Source of the DNA: CAVQCX01 sp050050175
GTDB lineage: Bacteria > Pseudomonadota > Gammaproteobacteria > Chromatiales > Chromatiaceae
Reading direction: 5' to 3'
DNA length: 13,773 nucleotides
Assembly (NCBI GenBank): GCA_050050175.1
Contig: JASFUT010000056.1
Location: forward strand, 1 to 13,773
The number at the start of each line of letters is the position of its first letter. Position 1 is the stretch's first letter. The notes under the pieces are model-generated. The model ran no database searches. It was given only the letters and a program-made list of their open reading frames with translations, and was not told where the DNA came from. Made by a program: the position numbers and the translations under genes. This document shows positions 1 to 9,459 of this stretch, piece after piece.

Positions 1-2
1 CC

Positions 3-44
3 CCGAAGAAGGCCCCGAAACAGGCGGCGCGGCGCAGGGCCTGA
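3..44 (+). other. Possible C-terminal end of a + strand gene cut by the window edge
   Basis: One forward frame entering the window reads PKKAPKQAARRRA and stops at TGA 42-44. A basic Lys/Ala/Pro/Arg tail like this is a common protein C-terminus, and a gene converging on pmbA would fit. However, 14 codons in very GC-rich DNA prove nothing, another forward frame is also open here, and the stretch could equally be intergenic. No family can be named. Confidence 0.2.
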
Positions 45-138
45 CCGATATCCTTAGAGCTGCCCGGTCAAGGGGCGGTCCGGCGGGGCGCGGTCTCCTT
101 CCCCGCAGGCCTGGGATCAGGGGTGCGGGCACACCTCC

Positions 139-1473
139 TCAGTCACCCGCCACCGTCATGGAGTCGATGAGCCAGGAGCCCGTGCGGATGCTTCCCCGGC
201 ACTCCTCGTCGCGACCCACGGCCACCAGGCCCTTGAACATCGTCTTGAGGTTGCCCGCGACCGTGATCTCCTCCACCGGGTAGCGAATCTCGCCGCCCTC
301 CACCCAGAAGCCGGCCGCGCCGCGGGAGTAGTCGCCCGTGACGGGGTTGACGCCCTGGCCCATGAGCTCGGTAACCAGCAGGCCGGTGCCCATCTCCGAG
401 AGCAGGCCCTCGAGGTCCTTGTCGCCGGGGTCTATGGCCAAATTGCGAACCCCGCCGGCGTTTCCGGTGGTCTGCATGCCGAGCTTTCGTGCGGAGTAGC
501 TGTCCAGGACGTAGCCCTGGAGGATCCCTTCCTGGATCAGGTCGCGCGGCCGGGTGGCGACGCCTTCGGAATCGAACGGCGCGCTGGCCAGTCCCCTCCG
601 CAGCAGGGGATTCTCGTGGATGCGCACCGCCTCGGGGAACAGGCGCTGGCCGAGGCTGTCGAGCAGAAACGACGATCGCCTGTACAGAGCGGATCCGCGG
701 ATGGCGCCGACGAAGCTGCGCAGCAATGTCGGCGCGATCTCGGCGCGGAACAGCACGGGCACAGTTCGGGTGGTCAGCTTGCGGGCGCCCAGCCTGGCCA
801 GGGTGCGCTCGGCGGCCTTGCGTCCCACCTCCTCGGCGGGATCCAGGTCCTCGCTCGCCCGCGCGACGGTGTACCAGTAGTCGCGCTGCATGCTTTCGCC
901 CTGTCGGCCGATCACCGCGCAGCTGAGGCTGTGGCGGGAGACCGGATAGCCGCCCACGAAGCCATGGCTGTTGCCGTACACCTGGACGCCGGACTGCGAG
1001 CTGAGCGTCGCGCCTTCGGAGTTGTCGATGCGCGGGTCCGCGCTTCGGGCCGCCTCCTCGCAGGTCAGCGCCCGCTCGATCGCGCGTTCCACGTCGATGT
1101 CCCAGGGATGGTAGAGGTCCAGCTCCGGGATCTCGGTCGCCATCAACCCTGCATCAGCAAGGCCCGCATACTCGTCTTCGGTCGTGTAGCGCGCAATGTT
1201 GCAGGCGGCGGTGACCGTGTCCCGCACCGCCTCCGGGCTCAGATCGGTGGTGCTCGCCGACCCCTTGCGCTTGCCGAAGTAGACGGTCAAACCCAGACCG
1301 TTGTCGCGGGTGTGCTCGACCGTCTCCACCTCGCCCAGGCGCACCGTGGCTTCCAGGCCTGCGTCGCTGCTCACCCCCGCTTCGGCGGCGTCCGCGCCCT
1401 GACGCTTCGCCTCGGCCAGCAGATCGGCCACGATCTGCTCCAGCCGCCCGAGTCGATCCTGTGTGTCGTTCAT
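139..1473 (-). CDS. pmbA: Metalloprotease PmbA/TldE
   Basis: This is the TldE (PmbA) subunit of the cytosolic TldD/TldE protease, which trims peptides such as microcin B17 precursor in E. coli and has been linked to CcdA turnover. At 444 residues it is close to the usual 450. It aligns by eye with the family along its length: an N-terminal sugar-mimic-like domain with the GLGLTVYFGKRKGSAS stretch near residue 60-75 and the C-terminal half with GNAGGVRNL and TGDYSRGAAGFWVEGGE. As expected for TldE, it has no HExxxH zinc motif; the catalytic metal belongs to the partner TldD, encoded just upstream with 88 bp between them. The ATG start gives a normal family N-terminus; only a weak GGA-type ribosome site precedes it. 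It is the last gene of the minus-strand operon. Confidence 0.95.
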   Translation of the reverse strand: MNDTQDRLGRLEQIVADLLAEAKRQGADAAEAGVSSDAGLEATVRLGEVETVEHTRDNGLGLTVYFGKRKGSASTTDLSPEAVRDTVTAACNIARYTTEDEYAGLADAGLMATEIPELDLYHPWDIDVERAIERALTCEEAARSADPRIDNSEGATLSSQSGVQVYGNSHGFVGGYPVSRHSLSCAVIGRQGESMQRDYWYTVARASEDLDPAEEVGRKAAERTLARLGARKLTTRTVPVLFRAEIAPTLLRSFVGAIRGSALYRRSSFLLDSLGQRLFPEAVRIHENPLLRRGLASAPFDSEGVATRPRDLIQEGILQGYVLDSYSARKLGMQTTGNAGGVRNLAIDPGDKDLEGLLSEMGTGLLVTELMGQGVNPVTGDYSRGAAGFWVEGGEIRYPVEEITVAGNLKTMFKGLVAVGRDEECRGSIRTGSWLIDSMTVAGD

Positions 1474-1561
1474 GGATTGTCCGATGGTGTTGGGATTGCC
1501 GCTCCAGGGCCTCCGCCGTCTTCCCGCGGGCCCGACCGCCTGCCCGGCTCCGGCGCCATGC

Positions 1562-3001
1562 TCAGGCGGAGGTGCCGCCCACGGTCAGGTTCTCAACCCG
1601 CAGGGTGGGCTGGCCCACGCCGACCGGCACGCTCTGTCCTTCCTTGCCGCAAGTGCCGATGCCGGAGTCGAGCTCCAGGTCGTCTGCCACCATGCTGACC
1701 CGCGTGAGCACGTCGGGGCCGTTGCCGATCAGGGTGGCGCCCTTCACAGGGCGCGTGACCTTGCCGTTCTCGATCAGGTAGGCCTCGCTCGCAGAGAAGA
1801 CGAACTTACCGGAAGTGATGTCCACCTGACCGCCCCCGAAGCTCACCGCGTAGAGCCCCGTGTCTACAGAGGCGATGATTTCCTCGCGGGTATGCGGGCC
1901 CGGAAGCATATAGGTGTTGGTCATGCGCGGCATGGGCAGGTGGGCGTAGGACTCCCGCCGCCCGTTGCCGGTAGGCGTCTGTCCCATGAGCCGGGCGTTG
2001 AGCTTGTCCTGCATGAAACCCCTCAGGGCGCCCTTCTCTATGAGCACGGTCCTCTGGCTGGGAGTGCCCTCGTCGTCGATATTCAGCGAGCCGCGTCGGC
2101 CGGGCAGGGTGCCGTCGTCCACCACGGTGCACAGCTCCGAGGCGACCTGCTGGCCCATGCGCCCGGCGAACGCGGAGGTGCCCTTGCGGTTGAAGTCCCC
2201 CTCCAGCCCGTGGCCCACCGCTTCGTGCAGCAGCACGCCCGGCCAGCCCGAGCCGAGCACCACGGTCATCGATCCGGCCGGCGCATCCACCGCCTCCAGG
2301 TTGGTGAGCGCCTGCCGCACCGCCTCCCGGGCATACCCCAGGGCGCGGTCCTCGTCGACAAAGAAATCCAGGCCGCGACGGGCCCCGCCGCCGCCGGTGC
2401 CCTGCTCGCGGCGACCGCCCTGCTCCGCAATCACGCTGACGCTCAGTCTGACCAGGGGCCGCACGTCGCCGTGCAGGGTGCCGTCGGTGGCCGCCACGAG
2501 GATCACGTCGTGCGCGGCCACCAGGCTGACGATCACCTGGTTGACCCGCGGGTCGGACTGGCGGGCTTCCGCATCGACGCGCCTCAGCAGGTCGATCTTC
2601 TCGTGCTCCGTCAGGGTGCCCAGTGGATTGAGGGGCTCGTAGAGAATGGGGCTCGGGTCCGCGCGTCGGACGCGTATCCGGCCCTCGCTTCCGCTGCGGG
2701 CGATGGCGCGCGCGGTCTGCGCCGCCTCCAGCAGACTCGTCGAGCGAATCTCGTCCGTGTAGGCGAAGCCGGTCTTCTCGCCGCTGACCGCCCGCACGCC
2801 CGCTCCCTGCTCGATGCTGTAGTTGCCCTCCTTGATGATTCCGTCCTCGAGGACCCAGGCCTCCAGACGGCTGGACTCGAAATACACGTCGGCCGCGTCG
2901 ATCCGGGGACTCAGAAGCTGGTCCAGCACTCGATCCAGATGGCTCTCGGCGAGCCCGGCGGGCTCGAGCAGGGTGTGACAGGCGATGTCGACGGGATTCA
3001 T
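1562..3001 (-). CDS. tldD: Metalloprotease TldD
   Basis: Catalytic subunit of the TldD/TldE zinc protease, working with PmbA encoded next downstream. The zinc motif HEAVGH (HExxxH) lies at residues 259-264 within LLHEAVGHGLEGDF. The conserved C-terminal cysteine expected as a further metal ligand is C451 in GTCGKEGQ. I chose the ATG at 3001-2999: it is preceded by GAGGAG (3012-3007) with 5 bases of spacing and gives 479 residues, near the 481 of E. coli. A TTG at 3016 in the same frame would place the Shine-Dalgarno sequence inside the gene and is unlikely. The upstream nitrilase gene ends 114 bp before the start. Linkage of tldD with this amidase and yhdP is a common gammaproteobacterial arrangement. 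Function is known from the family; no peptide substrate gene is visible here. Confidence 0.95.
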   Translation of the reverse strand: MNPVDIACHTLLEPAGLAESHLDRVLDQLLSPRIDAADVYFESSRLEAWVLEDGIIKEGNYSIEQGAGVRAVSGEKTGFAYTDEIRSTSLLEAAQTARAIARSGSEGRIRVRRADPSPILYEPLNPLGTLTEHEKIDLLRRVDAEARQSDPRVNQVIVSLVAAHDVILVAATDGTLHGDVRPLVRLSVSVIAEQGGRREQGTGGGGARRGLDFFVDEDRALGYAREAVRQALTNLEAVDAPAGSMTVVLGSGWPGVLLHEAVGHGLEGDFNRKGTSAFAGRMGQQVASELCTVVDDGTLPGRRGSLNIDDEGTPSQRTVLIEKGALRGFMQDKLNARLMGQTPTGNGRRESYAHLPMPRMTNTYMLPGPHTREEIIASVDTGLYAVSFGGGQVDITSGKFVFSASEAYLIENGKVTRPVKGATLIGNGPDVLTRVSMVADDLELDSGIGTCGKEGQSVPVGVGQPTLRVENLTVGGTSA

Positions 3002-3115
3002 TCGGACTCCTCGCAAAGCGCTGGCTCAAGGCGCCCGGCCGCCGGTTTCGGGGCCGACCCGCCGGACTCAGGAGATGAGGGCGGCAGCGCGCTTATGCAA
3101 GCGTCCGGTCCGCCG

Positions 3116-3940
3116 TCACAGGCGGTCCAGGCGACGGTGCTCCAGGGTCGGAAAGCTGCGCCGGGTGGCGGCGAGGTAGTCCAGCCGCAGCTCTGCGGTC
3201 ACCGGGCCGGTGCCCCGGCGCAGCTCGGCGAGGACCATGCCCCAGGGGTCCACGATCATGCTCTGGCCGTGGGTCTCGCGGCCGCTGATGTGGAAGCCTC
3301 CCTGGCCGGCGGCCACCACGTAGGCGAGGTTCTCGATGGCGCGTGCGCGCACCAGCACCTCCCAATGGGCACGGCCGGTGATGGCGGTGAATGCCGCAGG
3401 CAGGCATATTACGTCCACCTCGCGCATGCTGCGGAACAGCTCCGGAAAGCGCAGGTCGTAGCAGACCGCGATACCGAGGCGACCGAAGGGGCTGTCGACC
3501 ACCACCACCCGGTCTCCGGGCTCGATGCTCTCGGACTCGGCGTAGCGCTCGTCCACCTCCGGAAGGTGTACGTCGAACAGGTGCATCTTGTCATAGCGCG
3601 CGGCGCGCTCGCCACGCGCGTTGTACACCAGGCAGGCCGCGCGCACGTGGCCGGAGTCCTGGGCCTCGATCGGCACCGTGCCGCCCACCAGCCACACGCC
3701 GTGGCGCCTGGCCGTCTGGGACAGGAAGCTCTGAACCGGCCCCGTGCCCTCCGCCTCCCGGACGGAGAGCAGATCCTGCTCGCTCTTGCCCATGAAGCCG
3801 AAGTTCTCCGGGAGCACCACAAGCCCGGCACCCGCCTCCGCCGCCTCAGCGACGAATCGTTCCGCCTCCAGCAGGTTGGCGCTGACGTTCGGGCCGCTCG
3901 CCATCTGGATGGCGGCCACTCGTTGGGGCTCGTTGGTCAT
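3116..3940 (-). CDS. Carbon-nitrogen hydrolase, Nit1/YbeM-like (deaminated glutathione amidase type)
   Basis: A nitrilase-superfamily amidase of 274 residues. The catalytic triad is visible: Glu45 in VVLPENFG, Lys118 in YDKMHLFDV, and nucleophile Cys160 in GIAVCYDLRFPELFR. The KMHLFDV and CYDLRFPEL signatures are typical of the Nit1/YbeM branch, which hydrolyses deaminated glutathione as a metabolite repair step; the exact substrate here is inferred from family resemblance. It is cytosolic, with no signal peptide. The ATG start at 3940 gives the standard MxxxxRVAAIQMASG N-terminus, although no clear Shine-Dalgarno sequence precedes it. It lies between yhdP (137 bp upstream) and tldD (114 bp downstream) on the same strand, and a possible extra promoter lies in the upstream gap. 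Other amidase specificities in the same superfamily are possible. Confidence 0.88.
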   Translation of the reverse strand: MTNEPQRVAAIQMASGPNVSANLLEAERFVAEAAEAGAGLVVLPENFGFMGKSEQDLLSVREAEGTGPVQSFLSQTARRHGVWLVGGTVPIEAQDSGHVRAACLVYNARGERAARYDKMHLFDVHLPEVDERYAESESIEPGDRVVVVDSPFGRLGIAVCYDLRFPELFRSMREVDVICLPAAFTAITGRAHWEVLVRARAIENLAYVVAAGQGGFHISGRETHGQSMIVDPWGMVLAELRRGTGPVTAELRLDYLAATRRSFPTLEHRRLDRL

Positions 3941-3976
3941 CGGTCAGTGCGCCGCTCGCGTTGGCATGGCGATGGG

Positions 3977-4003
3977 AGGATAGCACCATCGCCGAGGAGA
4001 CAA
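3977..4003 (-). promoter_or_regulatory. Possible internal promoter for the nitrilase-tldD-pmbA genes
   Basis: On the minus strand, TTGTCT (4003-3998) is followed after 15 bp by TGC-TATCCT (3985-3977), an extended -10 with 4 of 6 matches to TATAAT. It lies in the 137-bp gap after yhdP, where the otherwise tight operon loosens. The -35 spacing is short, so the call rests mostly on the TGn extension. Confidence 0.3.
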
Positions 4004-4077
4004 CCACCGGGACGGCGAGAGGTTAGAAGCTGTCTCACCGTCGCCGCGGCAGCGCGGGATTGTGCAATGGGTCCTAC

Positions 4078-7000
4078 TCACTCTAGGCCGCTGCCCCCGC
4101 CCGAGAGGTCCGCGGCCGCCTCGGGCAGATCCGGGGGCGGAGGGGGCGCGTCTTCGGTGTCGGGCTCTCCGCGGCCCAGCCGCTCGATCTTCGGGTCCTG
4201 CCAGGGGCCGGTGACGCTGAATCGGTATCTGGCGATGCGGTCCACCTGGGAGCCCATCAGTCGCTGGGCGAGAAACAGGGCCGCGCCGACGGCGGGGCCG
4301 CCGGCCAGGGCCCCGGCCACGGGAAGCGAGGAGCTGATCTCCGGGGTCACCGTGGCCAGCTGGTCGTAGTCCTGCGCCGCCAGGCCGATGCGGCCTGCCA
4401 GGTCGATGCGCGCGGAAGGCCCCCGGATCATCAGGTCGTTGGTGAAGGCGTCCCCGTCCAGCAGCGTGAAGCTGCCCTGGATCTCGTCGAAGCTCAGGCC
4501 TCTGCCCACCAGGTCGCTGAAATCCAGGCTGAGACGACGCTGGAGGGTGCCGATGCTGAGCAGGCCGAACACGCGCCCGGCCCCTGGATCGACCTCCAGG
4601 AACCGCCCCTCGCCGATGCGCATCTGGAGCCGGCCGGTGACCGCCCGCTGGTCCAGATCGAGCGGCGACCCAGGCCAGGCCAGCTCCCCCGCCAGCTCGC
4701 TGTGCTCCGCCTTGACGTTTGGCGAAAAGCCCATGCCGGCCAGGAGCTTTCCCAGGTTGTCCGTCTTCAGGTTGAAGTCGATCTGCGAGTGGGGGGGCTC
4801 GCCGAAGGCCCGCAGCCAGCGCCCCCTGGCCTCGACCTTCAGCAGATCCTCGTCAATCGCCAGGCGCTCGAGCTCCAGACCCTCGGGGGTGGAGAGCGCC
4901 AGCAGGGTGAGCTCGCCGAACGCGTGGTTGTTGACACGCAGGTCGTTGATCCGAAGGTCCAGCCCCGGAAGGGTGGTGGGGTCGACCATGGGGCCGCGGC
5001 CAGCGTCCGCCTCCACCGCTTCGGCGACGGAGAAATCCAGATCCATCCGTTGCAGGCGGGCCTCTATCGGTGCCTGATCGAGATGCCGCGGGATGCGAAC
5101 GAAGCCTTCGAAACGGTCGCTGCCGATGGGCCCGGACCAGTCCTCGGCCGTGGCGCTGAGGTCGATGGAGCACCTGTCCAGCGCCAGCGCATCGCGGTAG
5201 CGCAGCTGCCCGACCCGGAGCTGCAGGCGGTCGAGCTTCTCGATCAGCGCGGACCCGCCTCCGCCCTTCCCCTGTCCGCTGTCCAGGGCCAGCCAGGGGG
5301 CGAGGTCCAGCTCATCGAGGCGGCCGCGGATGATCAGGCCATCGCGGTCGGGCAGTTGCGCGCTGCCGCCTCCCAGGCGCAGCTCCCCTCGCTGCAGCCC
5401 CGGCGCATCGTCGCCGAGCGGATCGAGCAGGAGGGCCGCATCCACCAGGTCGGCGTAGCGCAGCGACAGCGGCCAGGGACCACCCTCGACCAGCTCGCTG
5501 TCCACGCGCAGCTCGCGCCGCTGCCCGGCGGCCTTCCCGACGGGGGGCGGCAGGTCGATGCCCATGCCCTCCAGGTCCGATTCCAGAGCGAGATGGGTAG
5601 GGCCTCTTCCCGAGGGCCCCCTGTGGGGAATGTCCAGGGTCAGGGTCCATCCGGCCGTGCCCCGGGGCCGCAGCAGGGCCGTCTGGGGGACGCGCTCGAT
5701 CAGCACCTCCTGCCCCAGCCGGGCCCGCGCCCGCAGGCGGGTCAGCTGCTCGCCTTCCGGCGTCTCCACGTCCACGTCCAGGGGTGAGCCGAACGCCCGC
5801 GCCTGCAGCCCCCGGCCCTCCACCGTCTTGTCGGTGAAGCCCAGCTCGCCGCGAATGTCGCTTAGATTGATGTTCCAGTCCACCAGCGCCAGGATCGCGC
5901 CGTCGAATTTCAGGACCCCGTCGAGCCGCAGGGCCTGGTCGGCTCGCTTGGCCAGCGGCAGGCTGAAGTCCAGGGAGAGCCGGGTCGGGCCGGCGCCTCG
6001 AAGGCCCTTGGCGAGCCCGGCGAACTGCTCCTTCAACGGGCTTTCGCGCAGCACCCGCAGCTCGTCGCGCAGGGGGCCTCGCACCTCTCCCCGCACCTTT
6101 ACGGGGGTCACGGGGTGGAGGTTCGCGATGCGCGCCTCGGCGTGGATCACCCGGCTCTCCAGAATGTCGGCCCCGTAGACATCGACCGCCAGGCTGTTGT
6201 TGAGGAAGCGTACCTCGGCGGTGACCCCTTCGAGCCGGGGCCAGCCCTCGCGGTAGTCGAACAGGAGATCCTCCACCCCGAAGAGCACCTCGAAACGGCC
6301 TCCGTGAGTGCGGTGGAACGGAAACTCGTTCAGGGGGCCGCGCACGATCACCCCCCCGGATACCACTCGGCCGCTTACGATGGCCCGGTCCAGCCATCGG
6401 ACGACCTGATCGCCCATGATGCCCACGGGGTAGTAGCGCCCGGCATTGGCCGCATTGCCGTTCGCGAAGTTCGTCTGCAGGTCGAGCAGCGGCGGGCCGC
6501 CTGCCGGCACGTCGATGGCCACCCGGCTGCGGGTATCGATGTCCGCATTGGTGGCGACGATCTCGCGGGATTCCACATGCAGTGCGCCGCCCGGTCGATG
6601 CCGCCAGCGGACCACTGCGTTGAGCCGGTCGAGCTCCAGCGGCTGGCGGAGCAGTCGCGGAAAGGTCAGAGCAAGAGAACGGCTGTCGATCTCCACGCGG
6701 CCGCCGTCCTGATCCGCCCGGAAATGTCCGTCCAGCCCCCGCACCCCGGGCACCCTGCCCCATGCCTTCGCATCCAGCCCGCTGACGGCCCCCCGCATGG
6801 TCCACCGGGGACCGTGCGCCGTCTCGGCATAGCGCACTGCGAGACCTCGCAGGTCTCCGGCGGGCGCGATGGTGCGCAGCGCCTCGGTGAAGGCGTTGTC
6901 GGGTGTCGGAAACATGCCGACCGCCGCCAGGATGTCCTCGATGCGCAGGAAGTCGGCGCCGAAGCGCACGCGCACCCTTCCCTCGGGATCGAGATGGCTC

Positions 7001-7995
7001 TCCAGCGCGAATGCGCTCTGCGGCCAGCGCCGGCCCGCGCGCTGCACCGCGAAGTCGGCGACCTCCAGGAGCCAGCCGGTGGCGGTGCGCGACCAGCGCA
7101 GGCGCCCCCCGCCTCGGGACAGCTCCAGCTCGCGCCCCCTGGGACCGGTCAATGCGAGGCGCTCCACGCCGACGCGCCCGACGGCGTGCTGCAGGCGCCC
7201 GCTCGCCCAGTGACTCCACACCTCGACCGCCGCCGTCCCCGGACCGAGGGAGTAGCCGGCCGGAAGGCGGTCCCGCAGCAGGCGCGAGAGCGCCAGGCGT
7301 TCGCCCTTGAGGTAGACCTCGGCCGTCCAGTCGCCCGAGCGGTCGATCCGGCCGGTTACGTCGGCGGACAGCTCGAGCCGCCCGCCGGTGCCCCCCGGCA
7401 GGCGGAGACTGGCGTCGAGTTGACGGCGCTCGCCTTCACTGAGCAGGCGCACGCTCACGTCGCGGAAGCGCATCGGCCGGCCGCCGATGGCCAGGTTCTG
7501 CCAGTAGACCTCGCTGTCCACCAGCCGCAGTTCCTGCGGCAGCAGGAACAGCCCCGAGGCATCCCCGGAGGTGCGCCTCAGGTCCTCCAGCCCGCCCACG
7601 GCGATGGAGCCGTCCGACCGGCGCTTGACCAGCAGTCGGGCGCCCGCCACGGTCAGGCGGTTCGCCTGGAGGCGCCCGGTGGCGAGCATTCCGATCAGGT
7701 CGAGGTCGAGCCGGACCTCGCTCAGATTAAGGGCGGACTCGCCGGTCGCGGCGTTGATCAGCGCCACGTCCGAGAGCACCAGCTGCGGGCCGAGCCCCCG
7801 CCAGCTCGCTCCCAGGGCGCCGATGCGCACGGGCTGGCCCAGCCGCTCGGCGGCCCAGGCCGCGACCTCCGCACGGTACTCCGCCACCGCGGGCAGCAGG
7901 ACCCGGGCCGCGCCGACCAGGATGCCGGCGACGACCACCAGGAGAATGACGGCGAGCCAGAGCTTGGCGGCCAGTGGCTTGAGCAGGCGGATCAT
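4078..7995 (-). CDS. yhdP: YhdP family AsmA-like phospholipid transport protein
   Basis: A very large AsmA-like protein (1305 residues; E. coli YhdP is about 1266). In E. coli, YhdP, TamB and YdbH act redundantly to carry phospholipids from the inner to the outer membrane along a long beta groove. One N-terminal membrane anchor is visible at about residues 12-36 (LWLAVILLVVVAGILVGAA), followed by a periplasmic body of repeated beta-rich segments and the typical C-terminal AsmA-like region from about 1189 (MIRGPSARIDLAGRIGL, then SSSLPVAGALAGGPAVGAAL). The extreme C-terminus is a proline/acidic/glycine tail (EDAPPPPPDLPEAA) of low complexity. The gene starts 9 bp after the rng stop with no Shine-Dalgarno sequence, suggesting translational coupling. 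Its neighbourhood is notable: a predicted lipid-remodelling gene pair lies just across the operon promoter. Confidence 0.93.
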   Translation of the reverse strand: MIRLLKPLAAKLWLAVILLVVVAGILVGAARVLLPAVAEYRAEVAAWAAERLGQPVRIGALGASWRGLGPQLVLSDVALINAATGESALNLSEVRLDLDLIGMLATGRLQANRLTVAGARLLVKRRSDGSIAVGGLEDLRRTSGDASGLFLLPQELRLVDSEVYWQNLAIGGRPMRFRDVSVRLLSEGERRQLDASLRLPGGTGGRLELSADVTGRIDRSGDWTAEVYLKGERLALSRLLRDRLPAGYSLGPGTAAVEVWSHWASGRLQHAVGRVGVERLALTGPRGRELELSRGGGRLRWSRTATGWLLEVADFAVQRAGRRWPQSAFALESHLDPEGRVRVRFGADFLRIEDILAAVGMFPTPDNAFTEALRTIAPAGDLRGLAVRYAETAHGPRWTMRGAVSGLDAKAWGRVPGVRGLDGHFRADQDGGRVEIDSRSLALTFPRLLRQPLELDRLNAVVRWRHRPGGALHVESREIVATNADIDTRSRVAIDVPAGGPPLLDLQTNFANGNAANAGRYYPVGIMGDQVVRWLDRAIVSGRVVSGGVIVRGPLNEFPFHRTHGGRFEVLFGVEDLLFDYREGWPRLEGVTAEVRFLNNSLAVDVYGADILESRVIHAEARIANLHPVTPVKVRGEVRGPLRDELRVLRESPLKEQFAGLAKGLRGAGPTRLSLDFSLPLAKRADQALRLDGVLKFDGAILALVDWNINLSDIRGELGFTDKTVEGRGLQARAFGSPLDVDVETPEGEQLTRLRARARLGQEVLIERVPQTALLRPRGTAGWTLTLDIPHRGPSGRGPTHLALESDLEGMGIDLPPPVGKAAGQRRELRVDSELVEGGPWPLSLRYADLVDAALLLDPLGDDAPGLQRGELRLGGGSAQLPDRDGLIIRGRLDELDLAPWLALDSGQGKGGGGSALIEKLDRLQLRVGQLRYRDALALDRCSIDLSATAEDWSGPIGSDRFEGFVRIPRHLDQAPIEARLQRMDLDFSVAEAVEADAGRGPMVDPTTLPGLDLRINDLRVNNHAFGELTLLALSTPEGLELERLAIDEDLLKVEARGRWLRAFGEPPHSQIDFNLKTDNLGKLLAGMGFSPNVKAEHSELAGELAWPGSPLDLDQRAVTGRLQMRIGEGRFLEVDPGAGRVFGLLSIGTLQRRLSLDFSDLVGRGLSFDEIQGSFTLLDGDAFTNDLMIRGPSARIDLAGRIGLAAQDYDQLATVTPEISSSLPVAGALAGGPAVGAALFLAQRLMGSQVDRIARYRFSVTGPWQDPKIERLGRGEPDTEDAPPPPPDLPEAAADLSGGGSGLE

Positions 7996-8004
7996 CGAAC
8001 GCGG

Positions 8005-9459
8005 TCAGATCAGCACCACGTCATAGTGCTCCTGGTTGTACAGTGCCTCGGCCTGAAGGCGGATCGGCTTGCCGATGAACTGCTCGAGCTCGGCAAGGTG
8101 TGTGGACTCCTCGTCGAGCAGCCGGTCGACGACCTCGGGCGAGGCGAGCACCAGCAGGGACTCCACGTCGAACTGGCGCCACTCGCGCAGGATCTCCCGG
8201 AAGATCTCGTAGCAGGTGGTCTCGGCGGTCTTGAGCGAGCCGCGCCCGGCGCAGTGCGGACAGGACTCGCAGAGCACGTGCTCGAGAGACTCCCGGGTGC
8301 GCTTGCGTGTCATCTCCACCAGCCCGAGGCTCGAGACCTCGGTGATGTGGGTCTTGGCGTGGTCACGGGCCAGGCACTTCTCCAGGGCGCGCAGCACCTG
8401 CCGCTTGTGCTCGTCGTCGGTCATGTCGATGAAGTCGATGATGATGATCCCGCCGAGGTTGCGCAGGCGAAGCTGACGGCAGATCGCCTGAGCCGCCTCC
8501 AGGTTGGTCTTGAAGATGGTCTCCTCGAGGTTGCGGTGGCCGACGAAGGCGCCCGTGTTGACGTCGATGGTGGTCATGGCCTCGGTCTGGTCGATGACCA
8601 GGTGGCCCCCGGACTTGAGCTCGACCTTGCGCTGGAGCGCCTTCTGAATTTCGTCCTCGACGCCGTAGAGGTCGAATATGGGGCGCTCGCCCGGGTAGTA
8701 CTCGATCGCGGCGTGGATGTCGGGGATCAGCCGCTCGGCGAAGCCGATGGCGCGCTCCCAGCTCTCACGCGAGTCGATGCGGATCTTCTCCACGCCCGGC
8801 CCCACCAGATCCCGCAGCGCCCGCAGCCCGAGCGGCAGGTCCTCGTGGATCAGCTCGCAGGCAGCGGCACTCCTCCAGCGCTCCTGGATGGAGCCCCATA
8901 GACGCGACAGGAACCGCTGGTCCGCGCGCAGGGAGGATTCCTCGGCACCCTCGGCCGCCGTGCGGGCGATGTAGCCTCCACCCTGGCCGGACTCGCCGAC
9001 CAGACTGCCCAGGATCTCGCGCAGGCGCTGGCGCTCGGATTCATCCTCGATCTTCTGCGAGACTCCGACGTTGGCGAGCGCCGGCATGTAGACCAGATAG
9101 CGCGACGGGATGGAGACGTTGGTCGTCAGGCGGGCGCCCTTGGTGCCCAGGGGGTCCTTGACCACCTGCACGAGCAGCTCGCCGCCCTCGTGCACCAGCT
9201 CGTTGATCGCCTCGGGACGCGGCTCGCCGTTCGGGGTGAAGATGTCCGAGGCGTGGAGGAAGGCGGCCCGGTCCAGGCCGATGTCGACGAATGCCGCCTG
9301 CATGCCGGGGAGCACCCGGGACACGCGGGCCTTGTAGATATTTCCCACCAGCCCCCGGCGGCGGGCGCGCTCGATGATCACCTCCTGGACGATTCCGTTT
9401 TCGATGACCGCGACGCGGGTCTCCGGGGGGGTGACATTGACCAGGATCTCCTCGCTCAT
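8005..9459 (-). CDS. rng: Ribonuclease G
   Basis: Endoribonuclease of the RNase E/G family, which matures the 5' end of 16S rRNA and cuts some mRNAs. At 484 residues it matches the short RNase G form (489 in E. coli) and has no RNase E-type C-terminal scaffold. The S1 domain spans roughly residues 37-125 (VGNIYKARVSRVLPGMQAAFVDIG). The two magnesium-binding aspartates are D299 in TTIDVNTG and D342 in IIIDFIDM. The zinc-link cysteines forming the dimer are C400 and C403 in CPHCAGRG. The start ATG overlaps the maf stop in a GGATGA arrangement (4-bp overlap), so translation is probably coupled; a GCAGGG just before it may serve as ribosome site. yhdP follows 9 bp after its stop. Confidence 0.97.
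   Translation of the reverse strand: MSEEILVNVTPPETRVAVIENGIVQEVIIERARRRGLVGNIYKARVSRVLPGMQAAFVDIGLDRAAFLHASDIFTPNGEPRPEAINELVHEGGELLVQVVKDPLGTKGARLTTNVSIPSRYLVYMPALANVGVSQKIEDESERQRLREILGSLVGESGQGGGYIARTAAEGAEESSLRADQRFLSRLWGSIQERWRSAAACELIHEDLPLGLRALRDLVGPGVEKIRIDSRESWERAIGFAERLIPDIHAAIEYYPGERPIFDLYGVEDEIQKALQRKVELKSGGHLVIDQTEAMTTIDVNTGAFVGHRNLEETIFKTNLEAAQAICRQLRLRNLGGIIIIDFIDMTDDEHKRQVLRALEKCLARDHAKTHITEVSSLGLVEMTRKRTRESLEHVLCESCPHCAGRGSLKTAETTCYEIFREILREWRQFDVESLLVLASPEVVDRLLDEESTHLAELEQFIGKPIRLQAEALYNQEHYDVVLI

Noticed and set aside
1463..4369. Very long + strand open frame (968 codons) opposite tldD and the nitrilase gene
   Set aside because: It is antisense to genes with clear catalytic motifs; such shadow frames are expected at high GC, and its translation is low in family-like content (rich in His, Gln, Arg, Gly).
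5312..7219. 635-codon minus-strand frame inside yhdP
   Set aside because: Out-of-frame shadow made of Arg/Gly/Pro/Ala-rich sequence, typical of a shifted GC-rich reading frame.
6115..8901. Long + strand open frame (928 codons) opposite yhdP and rng
   Set aside because: Shadow of two well-supported minus-strand genes; no domain, start site or ribosome site of its own.
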